Source: UBA1127 sp034422455 (GTDB lineage: Bacteria > Chloroflexota > Dehalococcoidia > Lucifugimonadales > UBA1127). From it: 64,000 nucleotides of DNA. Position numbers and translations under genes: made by a program. The stretch covers positions 1 through 64,000 of the forward strand of contig DAOUJQ010000017.1 in assembly GCA_034422455.1 (NCBI GenBank), in the 5' to 3' direction. The notes beneath the pieces were generated by a model. It was not told where the DNA came from, searched no databases, and worked only from the letters and a program-made list of their open reading frames with translations. This document shows, piece after piece, positions 15,821 through 24,936 of the stretch (its first letter is position 1; each line of letters starts with the position of its first letter).

Positions 15821-17158
15821 CTATCGTCCCTCGCGCAGACGGCGCGCCAGCGCCATTTGCCGCATCCGCGCGAACCGGCTCGCCGGCGGCCCAGGCTTCT
15901 TCGCCGCGAGGAAGAACACCGTCCCTACGCCCGTCATCACCGCGAGGATGACGAACCCCATCTGGTAGTCGCCCTGCACGTCCGCCATCCACCCCGCGAA
16001 CACCGGCCCGAACACGTTCCCTATGGTCACGATGAGCGACGACAACCCCATGATGGTCCCAATCGCCTTCAGGCCGAAATAGTCCGCCCGTATCGCCCCC
16101 ATCAGCGGCCCGCGCGTGCCCCACGACAAGCCGTGGATCACGGCAAAGACGTACACCAGCCAGAGGGAGCTCGCAAAGGCTATTCCCAGGAGCGCCACGC
16201 CATGTCCCAGCATGCACACGGCGGAGATGAGCCGCTTGTCCATCCGGTCGCCCAGGAACCCGCCGCTGACCTGCCCGATGATCTGGGTCGCGGTGATTGC
16301 CGCCACGACAGCCGCCGCCGATTCCAGCGATACATCCAGCTTCTGCACCAGATGGGGAATGAGGTGCACCATGAGGGCGCCCACCACGAACAGTGCGCTC
16401 CCATGCCCAAGGGAAATGAACCAGAAGGCCGGGGTCCGCAGCGATTCGCGTACGGTGAAGTCATGCCCCTGCTCTGGCGCCGCCGAAGCTGTTTCCGTCC
16501 TGGCCGTCGGCCTTGCTCCGCCGTCGGGCAGCATGCCGTACGGCTCCGGACGCGACCGGAAGAGGGGAACGAGCGGCATGCCCACCACCAGGATGACGAT
16601 TCCGCTGAAGAACGCCGTGTCCCGCCACCCGTGGGTCACGAGCGCCCAGGCGACCAGTGGGACCGCCATCCCGCCGATGCTGGCCCCGGTCTGCGACAGC
16701 CCCAGCGCCTTTGCCCGGTGTCGCCGGAACCAGTTTGCAACCGTGACGAAAAGGGTGAGGAACCCGCCCAGGCTGCTGCCTACGGCGATGACCAAAAAGA
16801 CAAGGTAGAAGGACAGCAGTGAGTCCACTCTGCTCAGCAGCATGAACCCGCCGGCGTAGATGACCAGCCCGATCGCCAGCACGGACCGCGCCCCGAACCT
16901 GTCGATGAGCCAGCCCTGCACGGGTCCCAGGAGCCCGCTCTCCACCCGCAGCAGCGAGAAGGACCATGACAACGTCGCCCGGGTCCACCCGAACTCCTCT
17001 TGCAGCCGGACGAAGTACGCGCCGAAAGCCGAGAACAGCAGCCCGCCATGCAGGAACTGGATGGCGATTGCCGCGCCGACAATCCACCACCCAAAGAACA
17101 CCTTGTTGGCGCTCAGTCCGGTCTTCTTCTGCGTTTCCAATGCCAATACGCCCGCCAT
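15821..17158 (-). CDS. MFS transporter (paralogue 2)
   Basis: This 445-residue twelve-segment transporter is clearly related to its neighbour at 14334-15728. It has matching blocks VFFGWWIVGAAIAIQF, SAFGAYFVRLQEEFGW, LIDRFGARSVLAIG and SWGTRGPLMGAIRADYFG. I start at the ATG giving MAGVLALETQ. A longer open frame upstream is low-complexity. The pair probably arose by tandem duplication. The substrate is unknown; members of this branch often carry carboxylates. Confidence 0.87.
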   Translation of the reverse strand: MAGVLALETQKKTGLSANKVFFGWWIVGAAIAIQFLHGGLLFSAFGAYFVRLQEEFGWTRATLSWSFSLLRVESGLLGPVQGWLIDRFGARSVLAIGLVIYAGGFMLLSRVDSLLSFYLVFLVIAVGSSLGGFLTLFVTVANWFRRHRAKALGLSQTGASIGGMAVPLVAWALVTHGWRDTAFFSGIVILVVGMPLVPLFRSRPEPYGMLPDGGARPTARTETASAAPEQGHDFTVRESLRTPAFWFISLGHGSALFVVGALMVHLIPHLVQKLDVSLESAAAVVAAITATQIIGQVSGGFLGDRMDKRLISAVCMLGHGVALLGIAFASSLWLVYVFAVIHGLSWGTRGPLMGAIRADYFGLKAIGTIMGLSSLIVTIGNVFGPVFAGWMADVQGDYQMGFVILAVMTGVGTVFFLAAKKPGPPASRFARMRQMALARRLREGR

Positions 17159-17237
17159 GAATCGGGGTCTTCCGCCCGCTCGACCGCCCATTGCCGTGAG
17201 GCCAACCGCCGAGAAACTCCTGCCCCCGCGAAGCCTG

Positions 17238-17258
17238 CCCCGTACTCTGATACGGGGG
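17238..17258. repeat. Dispersed palindrome family E
   Basis: ccccgtactctgatacggggg, preceded by gcct and followed by a G-rich tail as at 1523-1556. It lies between the MFS gene and argH. Confidence 0.7.
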
Positions 17259-17279
17259 CGGGGACGGGGGTGAGCTTGG

Positions 17280-18626
17280 CTACATCCCCAGCCGCTCGCG
17301 CGTCTGCCGCAGCGCCTCCGCAACGCGCGACGGCGCGGTCCCTCCGACGACGTTGCGCGACTCCAACGCGCTCGCAACGGTGGTGTCCAGCACGTCCGCG
17401 TCAAACAGCTCGGAGAAAGCCCGGTACTCCTCCAGCGACAGCCCGTCGAAGCCGACGCCCTTCTCCTCCGCGTGGCGCGTGAGCTGCGCCGCCACGCCAT
17501 GCGCCTGCCGGAAGGGCATACCCTTCCGCACCAGGTAGTCGGCAATGTCCGTTGCGAGGCTGTATCCCCCACCCGTAGCAGCCTCCGCCATCCGCTCCCG
17601 GTTGAAGGACGCCCCGCCGAGCATCCGCGTGAAGGCGGCGATCGTCGGCAGCAGCGTGTCCACCGTGTCGAACAGCCCCTCCTTGTCCTCCTGCAGGTCG
17701 CGGTTGTAGGTCAGAGGCAGGCCCTTCACCACGGTCAGCGCCGCCATCAGGTGGCCGTACACACGGCCCGTCCGGCCCCGCGCCAGCTCGGCCAGGTCCG
17801 GGTTGCGCTTCTGCGGCATGATGCTGCTGCCCGTCGTGTCCTCGTCCGCCAGCCGCAGGAAGCCGAACTCCTCGGACGACCACAGCACGAACTCCTCGCC
17901 CATGCGCGACAGGTGCCCCATGCACGCCGCCGCCGCGTAGAGGTAGTCGAGCACGAAGTCCCGGTCCGCCACGGCGTCCATGCTGTTGGCGGAAACGCCG
18001 TCAAATCCCAGCTCCCGCGCCACCGACTCCCGGTCGAGGGGGTACGGCGAGCCGGCGAGCGCCCCGCTGCCGAGGGGCAAGACGTTGGCGCGCGCCCTTG
18101 CCTGCTGGAACCGCTCGGCGTCCCGGTCGAGCATCTCCACGTAGGCGAGCAGGTGGTGCGCAAGGACCACGGGCTGCGCGCGCTGCACGTGCGTGTAGCC
18201 GGGCATGGCGGTGTCCACGTGCTCGCCGGCGGCCGTGACGAGCGCCCGCTGCAGGCCGCGCACCGTCTCGACTGTCTCACCCGCCGCGCGGCGCACGAAG
18301 AGGCGCATGTCCGTCGCCACCTGGTCGTTGCGGGAGCGTGCCGTGTGCAGCTTGCCCGCCGCCTCGCCGATGAGGTCATGGAGCCGTGCCTCCATGTTCA
18401 TGTGCAGGTCTTCCAGCTCCCTGCGCCACGGGAACGTCCCGCCCTCGATCTCGCCGCGAATGGTGTCGAGGCCCGCGCAGATGCGCTCGGCCTCGTCCTG
18501 GGAGATGACCCCCTGCCGCCCAAGCATCCGGGCGTGCGCCTGCGACCCCGCGATGTCCTCGCGGTAGAGCCGCCAATCGTAGTGGATGGAGGCCGTGTAG
18601 TCTAACGAGGTATATTCGTCCGCCAT
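17280..18626 (-). CDS. argH: Argininosuccinate lyase
   Basis: ArgH splits argininosuccinate into arginine and fumarate, the last step of arginine synthesis. It is a 448-residue protein of the fumarase/aspartase superfamily. The signature GSSIMPQKRNP is at about 266-276, HTARSRNDQ at 94-102 and the TH pair at 145-146. The ATG overlaps the upstream MaoC-like stop by one base (TGATG). A GTG immediately before it would extend the protein by one residue. It is the last gene of the arginine operon that starts with argJ. Confidence 0.97.
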   Translation of the reverse strand: MADEYTSLDYTASIHYDWRLYREDIAGSQAHARMLGRQGVISQDEAERICAGLDTIRGEIEGGTFPWRRELEDLHMNMEARLHDLIGEAAGKLHTARSRNDQVATDMRLFVRRAAGETVETVRGLQRALVTAAGEHVDTAMPGYTHVQRAQPVVLAHHLLAYVEMLDRDAERFQQARARANVLPLGSGALAGSPYPLDRESVARELGFDGVSANSMDAVADRDFVLDYLYAAAACMGHLSRMGEEFVLWSSEEFGFLRLADEDTTGSSIMPQKRNPDLAELARGRTGRVYGHLMAALTVVKGLPLTYNRDLQEDKEGLFDTVDTLLPTIAAFTRMLGGASFNRERMAEAATGGGYSLATDIADYLVRKGMPFRQAHGVAAQLTRHAEEKGVGFDGLSLEEYRAFSELFDADVLDTTVASALESRNVVGGTAPSRVAEALRQTRERLGM

Positions 18627-19096
18627 CACGCCGGCCTCTTTGGGGCGAGGAAGCGGCGGCGGTAGGTCAGCACGCGCTCGTCGCGCTGGTTGTGCGCCCG
18701 CGTCTCGATGTACACCACGCCCCTGTCCGGGCGCGACGCGGACTCCCGCACCTCCAGCACCTCGCTCTCGGCGTAGATGGTGTCCCCGGGGAAGACCGGG
18801 CCGTCGTGCACGACCTTCTCGTACTCCAGGTTGGCAATGGCCTTGCCGGAGGTGTCGATCACGCTCATGCCCACCGCGACGCTCAAGACCAGCGGGCCGG
18901 CCACCAAAATGCGCCCGTGCTGGTGTGACGCCATGTAGTGCTCGTCCAGGTGCAGCGGGTTGTGGTTCATGGTCAGGAGGCAGAAGAGGTTGTTGTCGCT
19001 CTCCGTGATGGTCTTGCCGGGCCAGTGGCGATAGACGTCGCCCACCTGAAAGTCCTCCAGGTAGCGGCCATAGCGGTCTTTGCCCTCATGGATCAT
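18626..19096 (-). CDS. MaoC-like hot-dog dehydratase
   Basis: This 156-residue protein of the MaoC/hot-dog family has DFQVGDVYRHWPGKTITESDNN at the start, given here as DFQVGDVYRH and GKTITESD. It then has MNHNPLHLDEHYM and GPVFPGDTIYAESEV, the latter typical of hydratase-type hot-dog proteins. Such enzymes hydrate enoyl-CoA or related thioesters. The Asp/His pair in NPLHLDEHY fits the family's active site. Its place between argG and argH is unexpected and may reflect a shared transcript rather than a pathway. Confidence 0.85.
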   Translation of the reverse strand: MIHEGKDRYGRYLEDFQVGDVYRHWPGKTITESDNNLFCLLTMNHNPLHLDEHYMASHQHGRILVAGPLVLSVAVGMSVIDTSGKAIANLEYEKVVHDGPVFPGDTIYAESEVLEVRESASRPDRGVVYIETRAHNQRDERVLTYRRRFLAPKRPA

Positions 19097-19124
19097 GTGC
19101 GTCTTCCGGTGTGCGGGCGGCCGG

Positions 19125-19439
19125 CTAGCCCTCCCCGGGCTCGATGACCTTGTAGATGATGCGGTTGCGGTTCCGGCAGTGGGGCCGGATCTCGCCCGGC
19201 CATCGCCCCCACTCCGCCTTCTCGGTCCACGCGGGGCTGCCGGGGATGTCCGGGCTCTCCAGCTCGTACACCGCCAGGTACTTGGGCGATCCCTCCAGGG
19301 CCTGGTAGCGCGTCGCGCTGAGGACGCCCGGCACCGTCAGGAGCGCGGGCACGTGCTCCGTGTCGTAGACCTCGTTGAAGTCGGCCTCCTTCTCGGGGTC
19401 GACGTCCATCGCCGCGATGTATACCCACTTTGCCGCCAT
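19125..19439 (-). CDS. Small dimeric alpha/beta-barrel-like protein
   Basis: This 104-residue protein has KWVYIAAMDVDPEKEADFNEVYD read in parts, then EHVPALLTVPGVLSATRY and YLAVYELESPDI. This is the layout of the ferredoxin-like dimeric barrel (EthD/ABM-type) family, in which one helix follows each of two strands. The function is unknown. I use the ATG giving MAAKWVYIAAM, with rev-comp ggaggagaaac as ribosome site. It is co-directional with argG upstream and the MaoC-like gene downstream. Confidence 0.75.
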   Translation of the reverse strand: MAAKWVYIAAMDVDPEKEADFNEVYDTEHVPALLTVPGVLSATRYQALEGSPKYLAVYELESPDIPGSPAWTEKAEWGRWPGEIRPHCRNRNRIIYKVIEPGEG

Positions 19440-19469
19440 GTTTCTCCTCCAGCCTGTCGCTCCCGCGGA

Positions 19470-19500
19470 GCCTGCCCCCGCGAAGGCGGGGGGCGGGAAC
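19470..19500. repeat. Dispersed palindrome, family B-like
   Basis: cctgcccccgcgaaggcggg followed by gggcgggaacc, in the gap between argG and the small alpha/beta-barrel gene. Confidence 0.6.
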
Positions 19501-19534
19501 CCCGTTCCTTGCTCGTGCCTAAGCCTTGCGAAGG

Positions 19535-20737
19535 CTACCCCTGCTTCGGCTGCCGCCGTGACTGCGTGCGCACCGGCAGGCCGAAGACCTTGATGAACCC
19601 CACCGACGCCATGTGGTCGAACTGGTCGGCCTCGTCGTATGTGGCGAGCCCGTAGTCGTACAGGGCGTGCGGCGATTGCCTTCCGACGACCGCGCAGGTG
19701 CCCTTGTGCAGCCGCACCCGCACCGTGCCGGACACGCACTCCTGGGTGCTGTCCACGTACGCGTCCAGGTTCTCCCGGTGGTGGGTGAACCAGAGGCCGT
19801 TGTACACCAGGTCCGCGTACTGCTGGGCCACGTGTTCCTTGAACCGCACCTGGTCCTTGCCCAGCGTCAACGTTTCCAGCGCCCGGTGCGCCGCGTGAAG
19901 CACCACGCCCGCGGGCGCCTCGTAGATCTCCCGCGACTTGATGCCCACCAGCCGGTTCTCCAGGTGGTCGATGCGCCCCACGCCGTGCTCGCCGGCCAAC
20001 ACGTTCAGGTGCAGCACCAGCGACTTGCCTCCCAGCGATTCGCCGTTGACCGACACCGGCGTGCCCTGCTCGAACCCGATCTCCAGGTACAGCGGCGCGT
20101 TCGGCGTGTCCGCCATGGAGCTTGTCCAGACGTAGACCTCCTCCGGAGGCTCCTGCCACGGGTCCTCCAGCACGCCGGCCTCGATGGACCGCCCCCACAG
20201 GTTCTCGTCGACCGAGTAGGGGCTGGCCTTGGTGTTGGGCACCGGCACGTTGTGCGCCGCTGCGTACTCGATCTCCTCGTCGCGGCTCATGCCCCACTCG
20301 CGGGCCGGCGCGATGACCTGCAGCTGCGGCGCCAGCGCGCCCACGCTCACGTCGAACCGCACCTGGTCGTTGCCCTTGCCCGTGCAGCCGTGCGCGACGA
20401 ATGCCGCGTCCTCTTCCAGCGCTACGTTGGCCAGGTACTCCGCGATGAGCGGCCGCGCCAGTGCCGTCGCCAGCGGGTACTGCGCCTCGTAGATGGCCCC
20501 CGCCCGCAGCGCCGGCCACACGAACCGCTCCACGAACGCGTCCTGCCCGTCGATGACGATGGCCTTCTCCGCCCCGGTGGCCAGCGCCTTCTGCCGGACC
20601 TCCTCCAGGTCGCGGCCCTGCCCCAGCTCCGCCGTCAGCGTGATGACCTCGGCGTCGTAGTGCTCCTTGATCCAGGGGATGGCCACGGACGTATCGAGTC
20701 CGCCGCTGTAGGCCAGGACCACCCGTTGTTTTGCCAT
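19535..20737 (-). CDS. argG: Argininosuccinate synthase
   Basis: ArgG joins citrulline and aspartate using ATP to form argininosuccinate. The 400-residue protein has the PP-loop motif AYSGGLDTS near the start (residues 9-17) and the family blocks GCTGKGNDQVRF and ASPYSVDENLWGRS. Length is normal. It is in the arginine operon downstream of argD, separated by a 171-base gap with several palindromic repeats. Confidence 0.97.
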   Translation of the reverse strand: MAKQRVVLAYSGGLDTSVAIPWIKEHYDAEVITLTAELGQGRDLEEVRQKALATGAEKAIVIDGQDAFVERFVWPALRAGAIYEAQYPLATALARPLIAEYLANVALEEDAAFVAHGCTGKGNDQVRFDVSVGALAPQLQVIAPAREWGMSRDEEIEYAAAHNVPVPNTKASPYSVDENLWGRSIEAGVLEDPWQEPPEEVYVWTSSMADTPNAPLYLEIGFEQGTPVSVNGESLGGKSLVLHLNVLAGEHGVGRIDHLENRLVGIKSREIYEAPAGVVLHAAHRALETLTLGKDQVRFKEHVAQQYADLVYNGLWFTHHRENLDAYVDSTQECVSGTVRVRLHKGTCAVVGRQSPHALYDYGLATYDEADQFDHMASVGFIKVFGLPVRTQSRRQPKQG

Positions 20738-20797
20738 TTCCGTCCTTCTGTGTTCTTCTACCGGGTCCCTGTTTGCTATTCCCTACGCTTCCCCAAC

Positions 20798-20903
20798 CCG
20801 TTCGCCCTGAGCCTGTCGAAGGGCCAACCGCGTGCCCGTCGTTCCTGCGAAGGCAGGAACCCCGACGCAGGCGCCTCGTTCGACCTCAGCTTGCGGAAGG
20901 AGA
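20798..20903. repeat. Cluster of family A and B palindromes
   Basis: Family A gttcgccctgagcctgtcgaagg at 20798-20824, family B cgttcctgcgaaggcaggaac at 20839-20862, and a degenerate cctcagcttgcggaagg at about 20885-20903. Together they fill most of the argD-argG gap. Confidence 0.8.
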
Positions 20904-20908
20904 CTGCC

Positions 20909-22117
20909 TTATGACGCCTTGGCGACCCGCTCGACGGCGTCCTTCAGCGCGCGCTCGAACCGGTCCACCGCGATGTCCACCTCAGCCTCGGAGATGTTCA
21001 GCGCCGGCATGAACCGCACGGCCGTGGGCCGCACGGGGTTCAGCAGCAGCCCGCCCGCGTTGCAGGAGGTCACGACCTCGCCCGCGATGGCCTCGTGGAA
21101 CTCCACGGCCAGCAGCAGGCCCATGCCGCGAACTTCCTTCACGGAGTCCTCATTGGCCGCCTTGACGCGGTCGAGCCCGGCCTTCAGCCGCTCGCCCATG
21201 ACGCGGCCGTGCTCCACCCACTCGCCGTCGATGACCTCCTTCACCACGGCATGGGCCGCGGCGGTCGTGAGGGCGTTGCCCCCGTAGGTGCTGCCGTGGT
21301 CGCCGGGGCGCAGCACGTCGCACGAGTCCTTGCACATGAACGCGCCGATGGGCACGCCGCCGCCCATGGCCTTCGCCAGCGTCATCACGTCCGGCTCCAC
21401 GTCGAACTGCTCGTAGCCGAAGAGCGTGCCCAGCCGCCCGATGCCCGTCTGGATCTCGTCCAGGATGAGTAGCAACCCCTTCTCGTCGCACCACTCGCGG
21501 ACGTCCTTCAGGTAGTCTGGCGGCGGCACGTTCACGCCGCCCTCGCCCTGGACCGGCTCCAGCATGACGGCGCACGTGCCGTCGTGCGTCGCCTTCTTGA
21601 TCGCGTCGATGTCGCCGTAGGGCACGTTCACGAACCCGGTCATCAACGGCTGGAAGTTCGCCTGGTAGTGCGGGTTGCCGGTGGCGGCCAGCGCCCCGAG
21701 CGTCCGCCCGTGGAACGAGTCCGTCGCCGTGATGATCTCCACCGCGCCGTTGCGGTTCTCGCGCCCGTACTTGCGCGCCAGCTTGATGGCGCCCTCGTTC
21801 GCCTCCGCGCCGCTGTTGCAGAGGAAGACCTTGTCCAGGCAGCTGTTCTCCACCAGGATCTGCACCAGCTTCAGCTGCGGGAGCGTGTAGAACTGGTTGG
21901 ACGTCTGGATCAGCGTCGCCGCCTGCTCGGCGATCGCCTGCACCATCACCGGCGGGCAGTGGCCAAGGCAGTCGACCGCCCACCCCGCGGTGAAGTCCAG
22001 GTACTCCTTGCCGTCCGTGTCCCATACGCGTGAGCCCTGCCCCCGCTCGATGACGACGGGCTGACGGCGGACCGTCCCCATGTAGTATTGCTTTTCCGTC
22101 TCTATGTACTGGTTCAC
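20909..22117 (-). CDS. argD: Acetylornithine/succinyldiaminopimelate-type aminotransferase
   Basis: This 402-residue class III PLP aminotransferase would transaminate N-acetylglutamate semialdehyde to N-acetylornithine. Features include CNSGAEANEGAIKLARKYGR (shortened here as CNSGAEANE), FHGRTLG, LILDEIQTGIGR and the PLP lysine in LAKAMGGG. The start is GTG, overlapping the UPF0182 stop codon by four bases (GTGA), so translation of the two is coupled. The motif set fits ArgD, and context in the arg operon supports it over other class III enzymes. Confidence 0.93.
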   Translation of the reverse strand: MNQYIETEKQYYMGTVRRQPVVIERGQGSRVWDTDGKEYLDFTAGWAVDCLGHCPPVMVQAIAEQAATLIQTSNQFYTLPQLKLVQILVENSCLDKVFLCNSGAEANEGAIKLARKYGRENRNGAVEIITATDSFHGRTLGALAATGNPHYQANFQPLMTGFVNVPYGDIDAIKKATHDGTCAVMLEPVQGEGGVNVPPPDYLKDVREWCDEKGLLLILDEIQTGIGRLGTLFGYEQFDVEPDVMTLAKAMGGGVPIGAFMCKDSCDVLRPGDHGSTYGGNALTTAAAHAVVKEVIDGEWVEHGRVMGERLKAGLDRVKAANEDSVKEVRGMGLLLAVEFHEAIAGEVVTSCNAGGLLLNPVRPTAVRFMPALNISEAEVDIAVDRFERALKDAVERVAKAS

Positions 22118-24921
22118 GAGTTCTGCTCCTCCGCCAGCCGGTTTAGTTCTTCCAGTGACTGCCTCAATTGCTCCAGCGACCTGTCCAGGGCGTCGATGGC
22201 GTCCGTGGCGTCGCCCAGCGCCTCCTGGATCGTCTCGCGCTCCGTCGGCGCCGTCGGCGTCACGTCGAGCGAGGGCGCGTCCAGCGACGGCGCCGGCGTG
22301 GTCGAGCCGGACAGCGCGTCCAGCGCCGAACGCAGCGTCGGCCGCATGACCACCTCGCCCGCGTCCGCGACGATGATCTGCTTCAGCTCCGGGAAGGCCA
22401 GGTTCTCCGCCTGCAGGAAGACTGGCTCCACGTACAGGATGGTGTTGTCGATGGGCACGACGAGGAGGTTGCCCCTCAGCACCTCTGACCCCACCTGCCC
22501 CCAAAGCGTGAACTGCTGGGAGATGTCGGGGTCGTTGTTGATGCGGGCCTCGACCTGCTCCGGGCCGTCGAGCTGCTTGCCCCGCGGGAATACGAAGTTC
22601 ACCAGCTGTCCGTACCGCTCCCCGTCGTTGAGCGCCGCCAGCCATGACACCATGTTCGGCCGTTCCGCCGGCGTGAAGGGCATCAGCAGCACGAACTCCT
22701 CCTGCACGGAGTCCGGCAGCTTCATGATGAGGTAGTACGGCTGCATCACCAGGTTGGTTTGGTCGAAGTAGGTCTCCTGCGGGATGCTCCACTGGTCCTC
22801 CTTGTTGAAGAAGACCGTGGTGTCCGTCATGTGGTACTGCAGGTACTGCTGCGCCTGCGCTTGGAAGAGCCCCTCCGGGTACCGGATGTGCTCCCGCAAC
22901 CCCGGGTGCCGCGTGTCGATCTCGTCGATGGGCGTGAAGAGCTTGGGGAACATCTTTTGGTATGTCTGCACGAGCGGGTCCTCCGGCTCAATGACGTAGA
23001 AGGTGAGGTCGCCGTGATAGGCGCTCATGACCACCTTCACGCTGTTCCGTATGTAGTTGAATTCCCCCAGCTCTCCGGTGAACGGCGTCGAGTATGGGTA
23101 CCGGCTCGACACGGTGTAGGCGTCCTGGATCCACTGCAGCTCGCCGTTGACCACCACCACGTACGGGTCGCCGTCGAGCACCAGGAACGGTGCGACGTCC
23201 GCAACCCGTTCTTGGATGTTGCGCTGGTACTGGATGCGGCTGCCGGGGATGATCCGGTCGCTGATGAGGACGTTGAGGTCCCGGAACTTCCAGGCGTAGG
23301 CCAGCTTCCTTACGAAGCCTTCCAGGGGGACGCCGCCTTGGCCCTGGTATTTCTGGTACACCGGGATGTCCGTCTCCGTGGGGTAGGAGAACTCCTCGAC
23401 GGCGGAGCTGACGATCACGTAGTCGCGGGTGTTCTCGCCGTAGTACACCTCCGGGCGGTCCACCGGGATCTGCCCCACGGGCGGCACGTCTTGGAGCACG
23501 AAGTCCGGCTTGCCGTCCTCCGTGAACTCCGTCACCGGCGCTGCCACCGCGCCGAACCCGTGGGTGAACTGCAGCTTGCGGTTCACCCAGTTCTGCGCTT
23601 CCTGGGGCAGCCGCTCCGGCGAGAGCTCCCGGGCGCTCACCATGAGCTGCGTGTACTCGCCGTCCAGCGTGTACCGGTCAACGTCCACGTCCTGGAAGTC
23701 GTAGTACAGCCGGATGAACTGGATCTGGTTCAGGCTGTCCAGGAACGGCCGGTGGTCCCAGAGGCGCAGGTTGTCGATGATCTTCGGGTTTGCGTCAACG
23801 ATCTCGTTTGTGACCCTGGGGTTCTCCCGGATCGGGTAGGCGGACTCGGCGATGCGGTTGAGGCCGAAGGCATCCCGCGTCGCGTCGATATTGCGGCCGA
23901 TGAACTGCCGCTCCCGCTCCAGCTCGTTGGGGACCACCTGGAAGCGCTGCACGGCGTTCGGCCAGGCGATCTGCAGGACGATGAGCGCGCCGATCCACAG
24001 CAGTCCGATGCCTACCAGCAGGCGGATGCCCTGGATCCAGAAGGCGTTGATCAGAAGCACCACGCCCCCCGCCGTGACGATGAAGATCAGCGCCCTCAGC
24101 GCGGGAACGCGGGCGTTCACGTCGGCATAGGTCGCGCCTACAACCGCGCCGTTGGTCGAGAAGACCAGGTTGTGGATGTCGATCCAGTAGCCGTAGCCCA
24201 GCGTGAAGAGCAGCAGCGCCCCAAGGATGGACAGGTGCGAGCGCACCTGCGGGGTCAAGGTGAACACCGCGCCGCGCAGGCTGAAGTGGATGAAATACAT
24301 GCCAAGGGTCACCAGGGTGGTCACCACGAACGCGCCCAACAGCCACCCCTGCACCAGTTGGTGGAGCGGAAGGCTGAAGACGTAGAAGGATATGTCCCGG
24401 TTGAACTGGGCGTCGGCCATGCCGAACTCGCTCGCGTTGATGAACCCCAGCACCACGCTCCACCCGCCGCCCGCGACGCCTCCAAAGATCAGGGACGCGA
24501 TGACCACGACGAAGATGGCGCCCGCCAGCGTCAGCGGCCGCAGCAGCTCCAGCGTCTCTTCCGGCACCGGCGTGACCTGCGGGCCGCGGCCGTAGCGGTA
24601 GGTCAGCAGGATGCTGGTGCTGGCGATGGCCGCGAAGAGGAGCATACCCGTGAAGAAGAGCCAGACCCGCTGGACCAGAATGGTGCGGTACACGCCCTCG
24701 AAGCCCAGGTTGCCGAACCAGAGGAAGTTTGTGTAGACGTCCAGCAGCCAGAAGAGCAGCACGAACAGGCCAACTACGAGGCCGATTCCGCCGCCCCACA
24801 GGATGAGACCGCGCCAGGGGATCTCCGGCGTGCCGATTTGCCCCGGCTGGCCGAAGTTTGGGAAACCACCACCGCCGCCGAATCCTCCGCCGAAGCCCCC
24901 GCCTCCGAAATTGCCTGCCAT
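22114..24921 (-). CDS. UPF0182 family large membrane protein
   Basis: This 935-residue protein has a glycine-rich N-terminus (repeats of GGGF, residues 4-22). About seven hydrophobic segments fall within residues 35-330, beginning with LILWGGGIGLVVGLFVLLFW. A large extracytoplasmic domain follows (about 330-850), and the end is an acidic and Gln-rich coiled-coil-like tail (DALDRSLEQLRQSLEELNRL). This matches UPF0182 in length and layout. Its biochemical function is unknown. It is unusual that it sits in the arginine operon, 15 bases upstream-side of argB's stop and overlapping argD's start. Confidence 0.93.
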   Translation of the reverse strand: MAGNFGGGGFGGGFGGGGGFPNFGQPGQIGTPEIPWRGLILWGGGIGLVVGLFVLLFWLLDVYTNFLWFGNLGFEGVYRTILVQRVWLFFTGMLLFAAIASTSILLTYRYGRGPQVTPVPEETLELLRPLTLAGAIFVVVIASLIFGGVAGGGWSVVLGFINASEFGMADAQFNRDISFYVFSLPLHQLVQGWLLGAFVVTTLVTLGMYFIHFSLRGAVFTLTPQVRSHLSILGALLLFTLGYGYWIDIHNLVFSTNGAVVGATYADVNARVPALRALIFIVTAGGVVLLINAFWIQGIRLLVGIGLLWIGALIVLQIAWPNAVQRFQVVPNELERERQFIGRNIDATRDAFGLNRIAESAYPIRENPRVTNEIVDANPKIIDNLRLWDHRPFLDSLNQIQFIRLYYDFQDVDVDRYTLDGEYTQLMVSARELSPERLPQEAQNWVNRKLQFTHGFGAVAAPVTEFTEDGKPDFVLQDVPPVGQIPVDRPEVYYGENTRDYVIVSSAVEEFSYPTETDIPVYQKYQGQGGVPLEGFVRKLAYAWKFRDLNVLISDRIIPGSRIQYQRNIQERVADVAPFLVLDGDPYVVVVNGELQWIQDAYTVSSRYPYSTPFTGELGEFNYIRNSVKVVMSAYHGDLTFYVIEPEDPLVQTYQKMFPKLFTPIDEIDTRHPGLREHIRYPEGLFQAQAQQYLQYHMTDTTVFFNKEDQWSIPQETYFDQTNLVMQPYYLIMKLPDSVQEEFVLLMPFTPAERPNMVSWLAALNDGERYGQLVNFVFPRGKQLDGPEQVEARINNDPDISQQFTLWGQVGSEVLRGNLLVVPIDNTILYVEPVFLQAENLAFPELKQIIVADAGEVVMRPTLRSALDALSGSTTPAPSLDAPSLDVTPTAPTERETIQEALGDATDAIDALDRSLEQLRQSLEELNRLAEEQNS

Positions 24922-24936
24922 TAGCGTCTCCTTGCC

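Noticed and set aside
22759..24924. A 721-codon plus-strand open frame
   Set aside because: It lies entirely antisense to the UPF0182 gene, whose protein motifs are clear; the antisense product is low-complexity.
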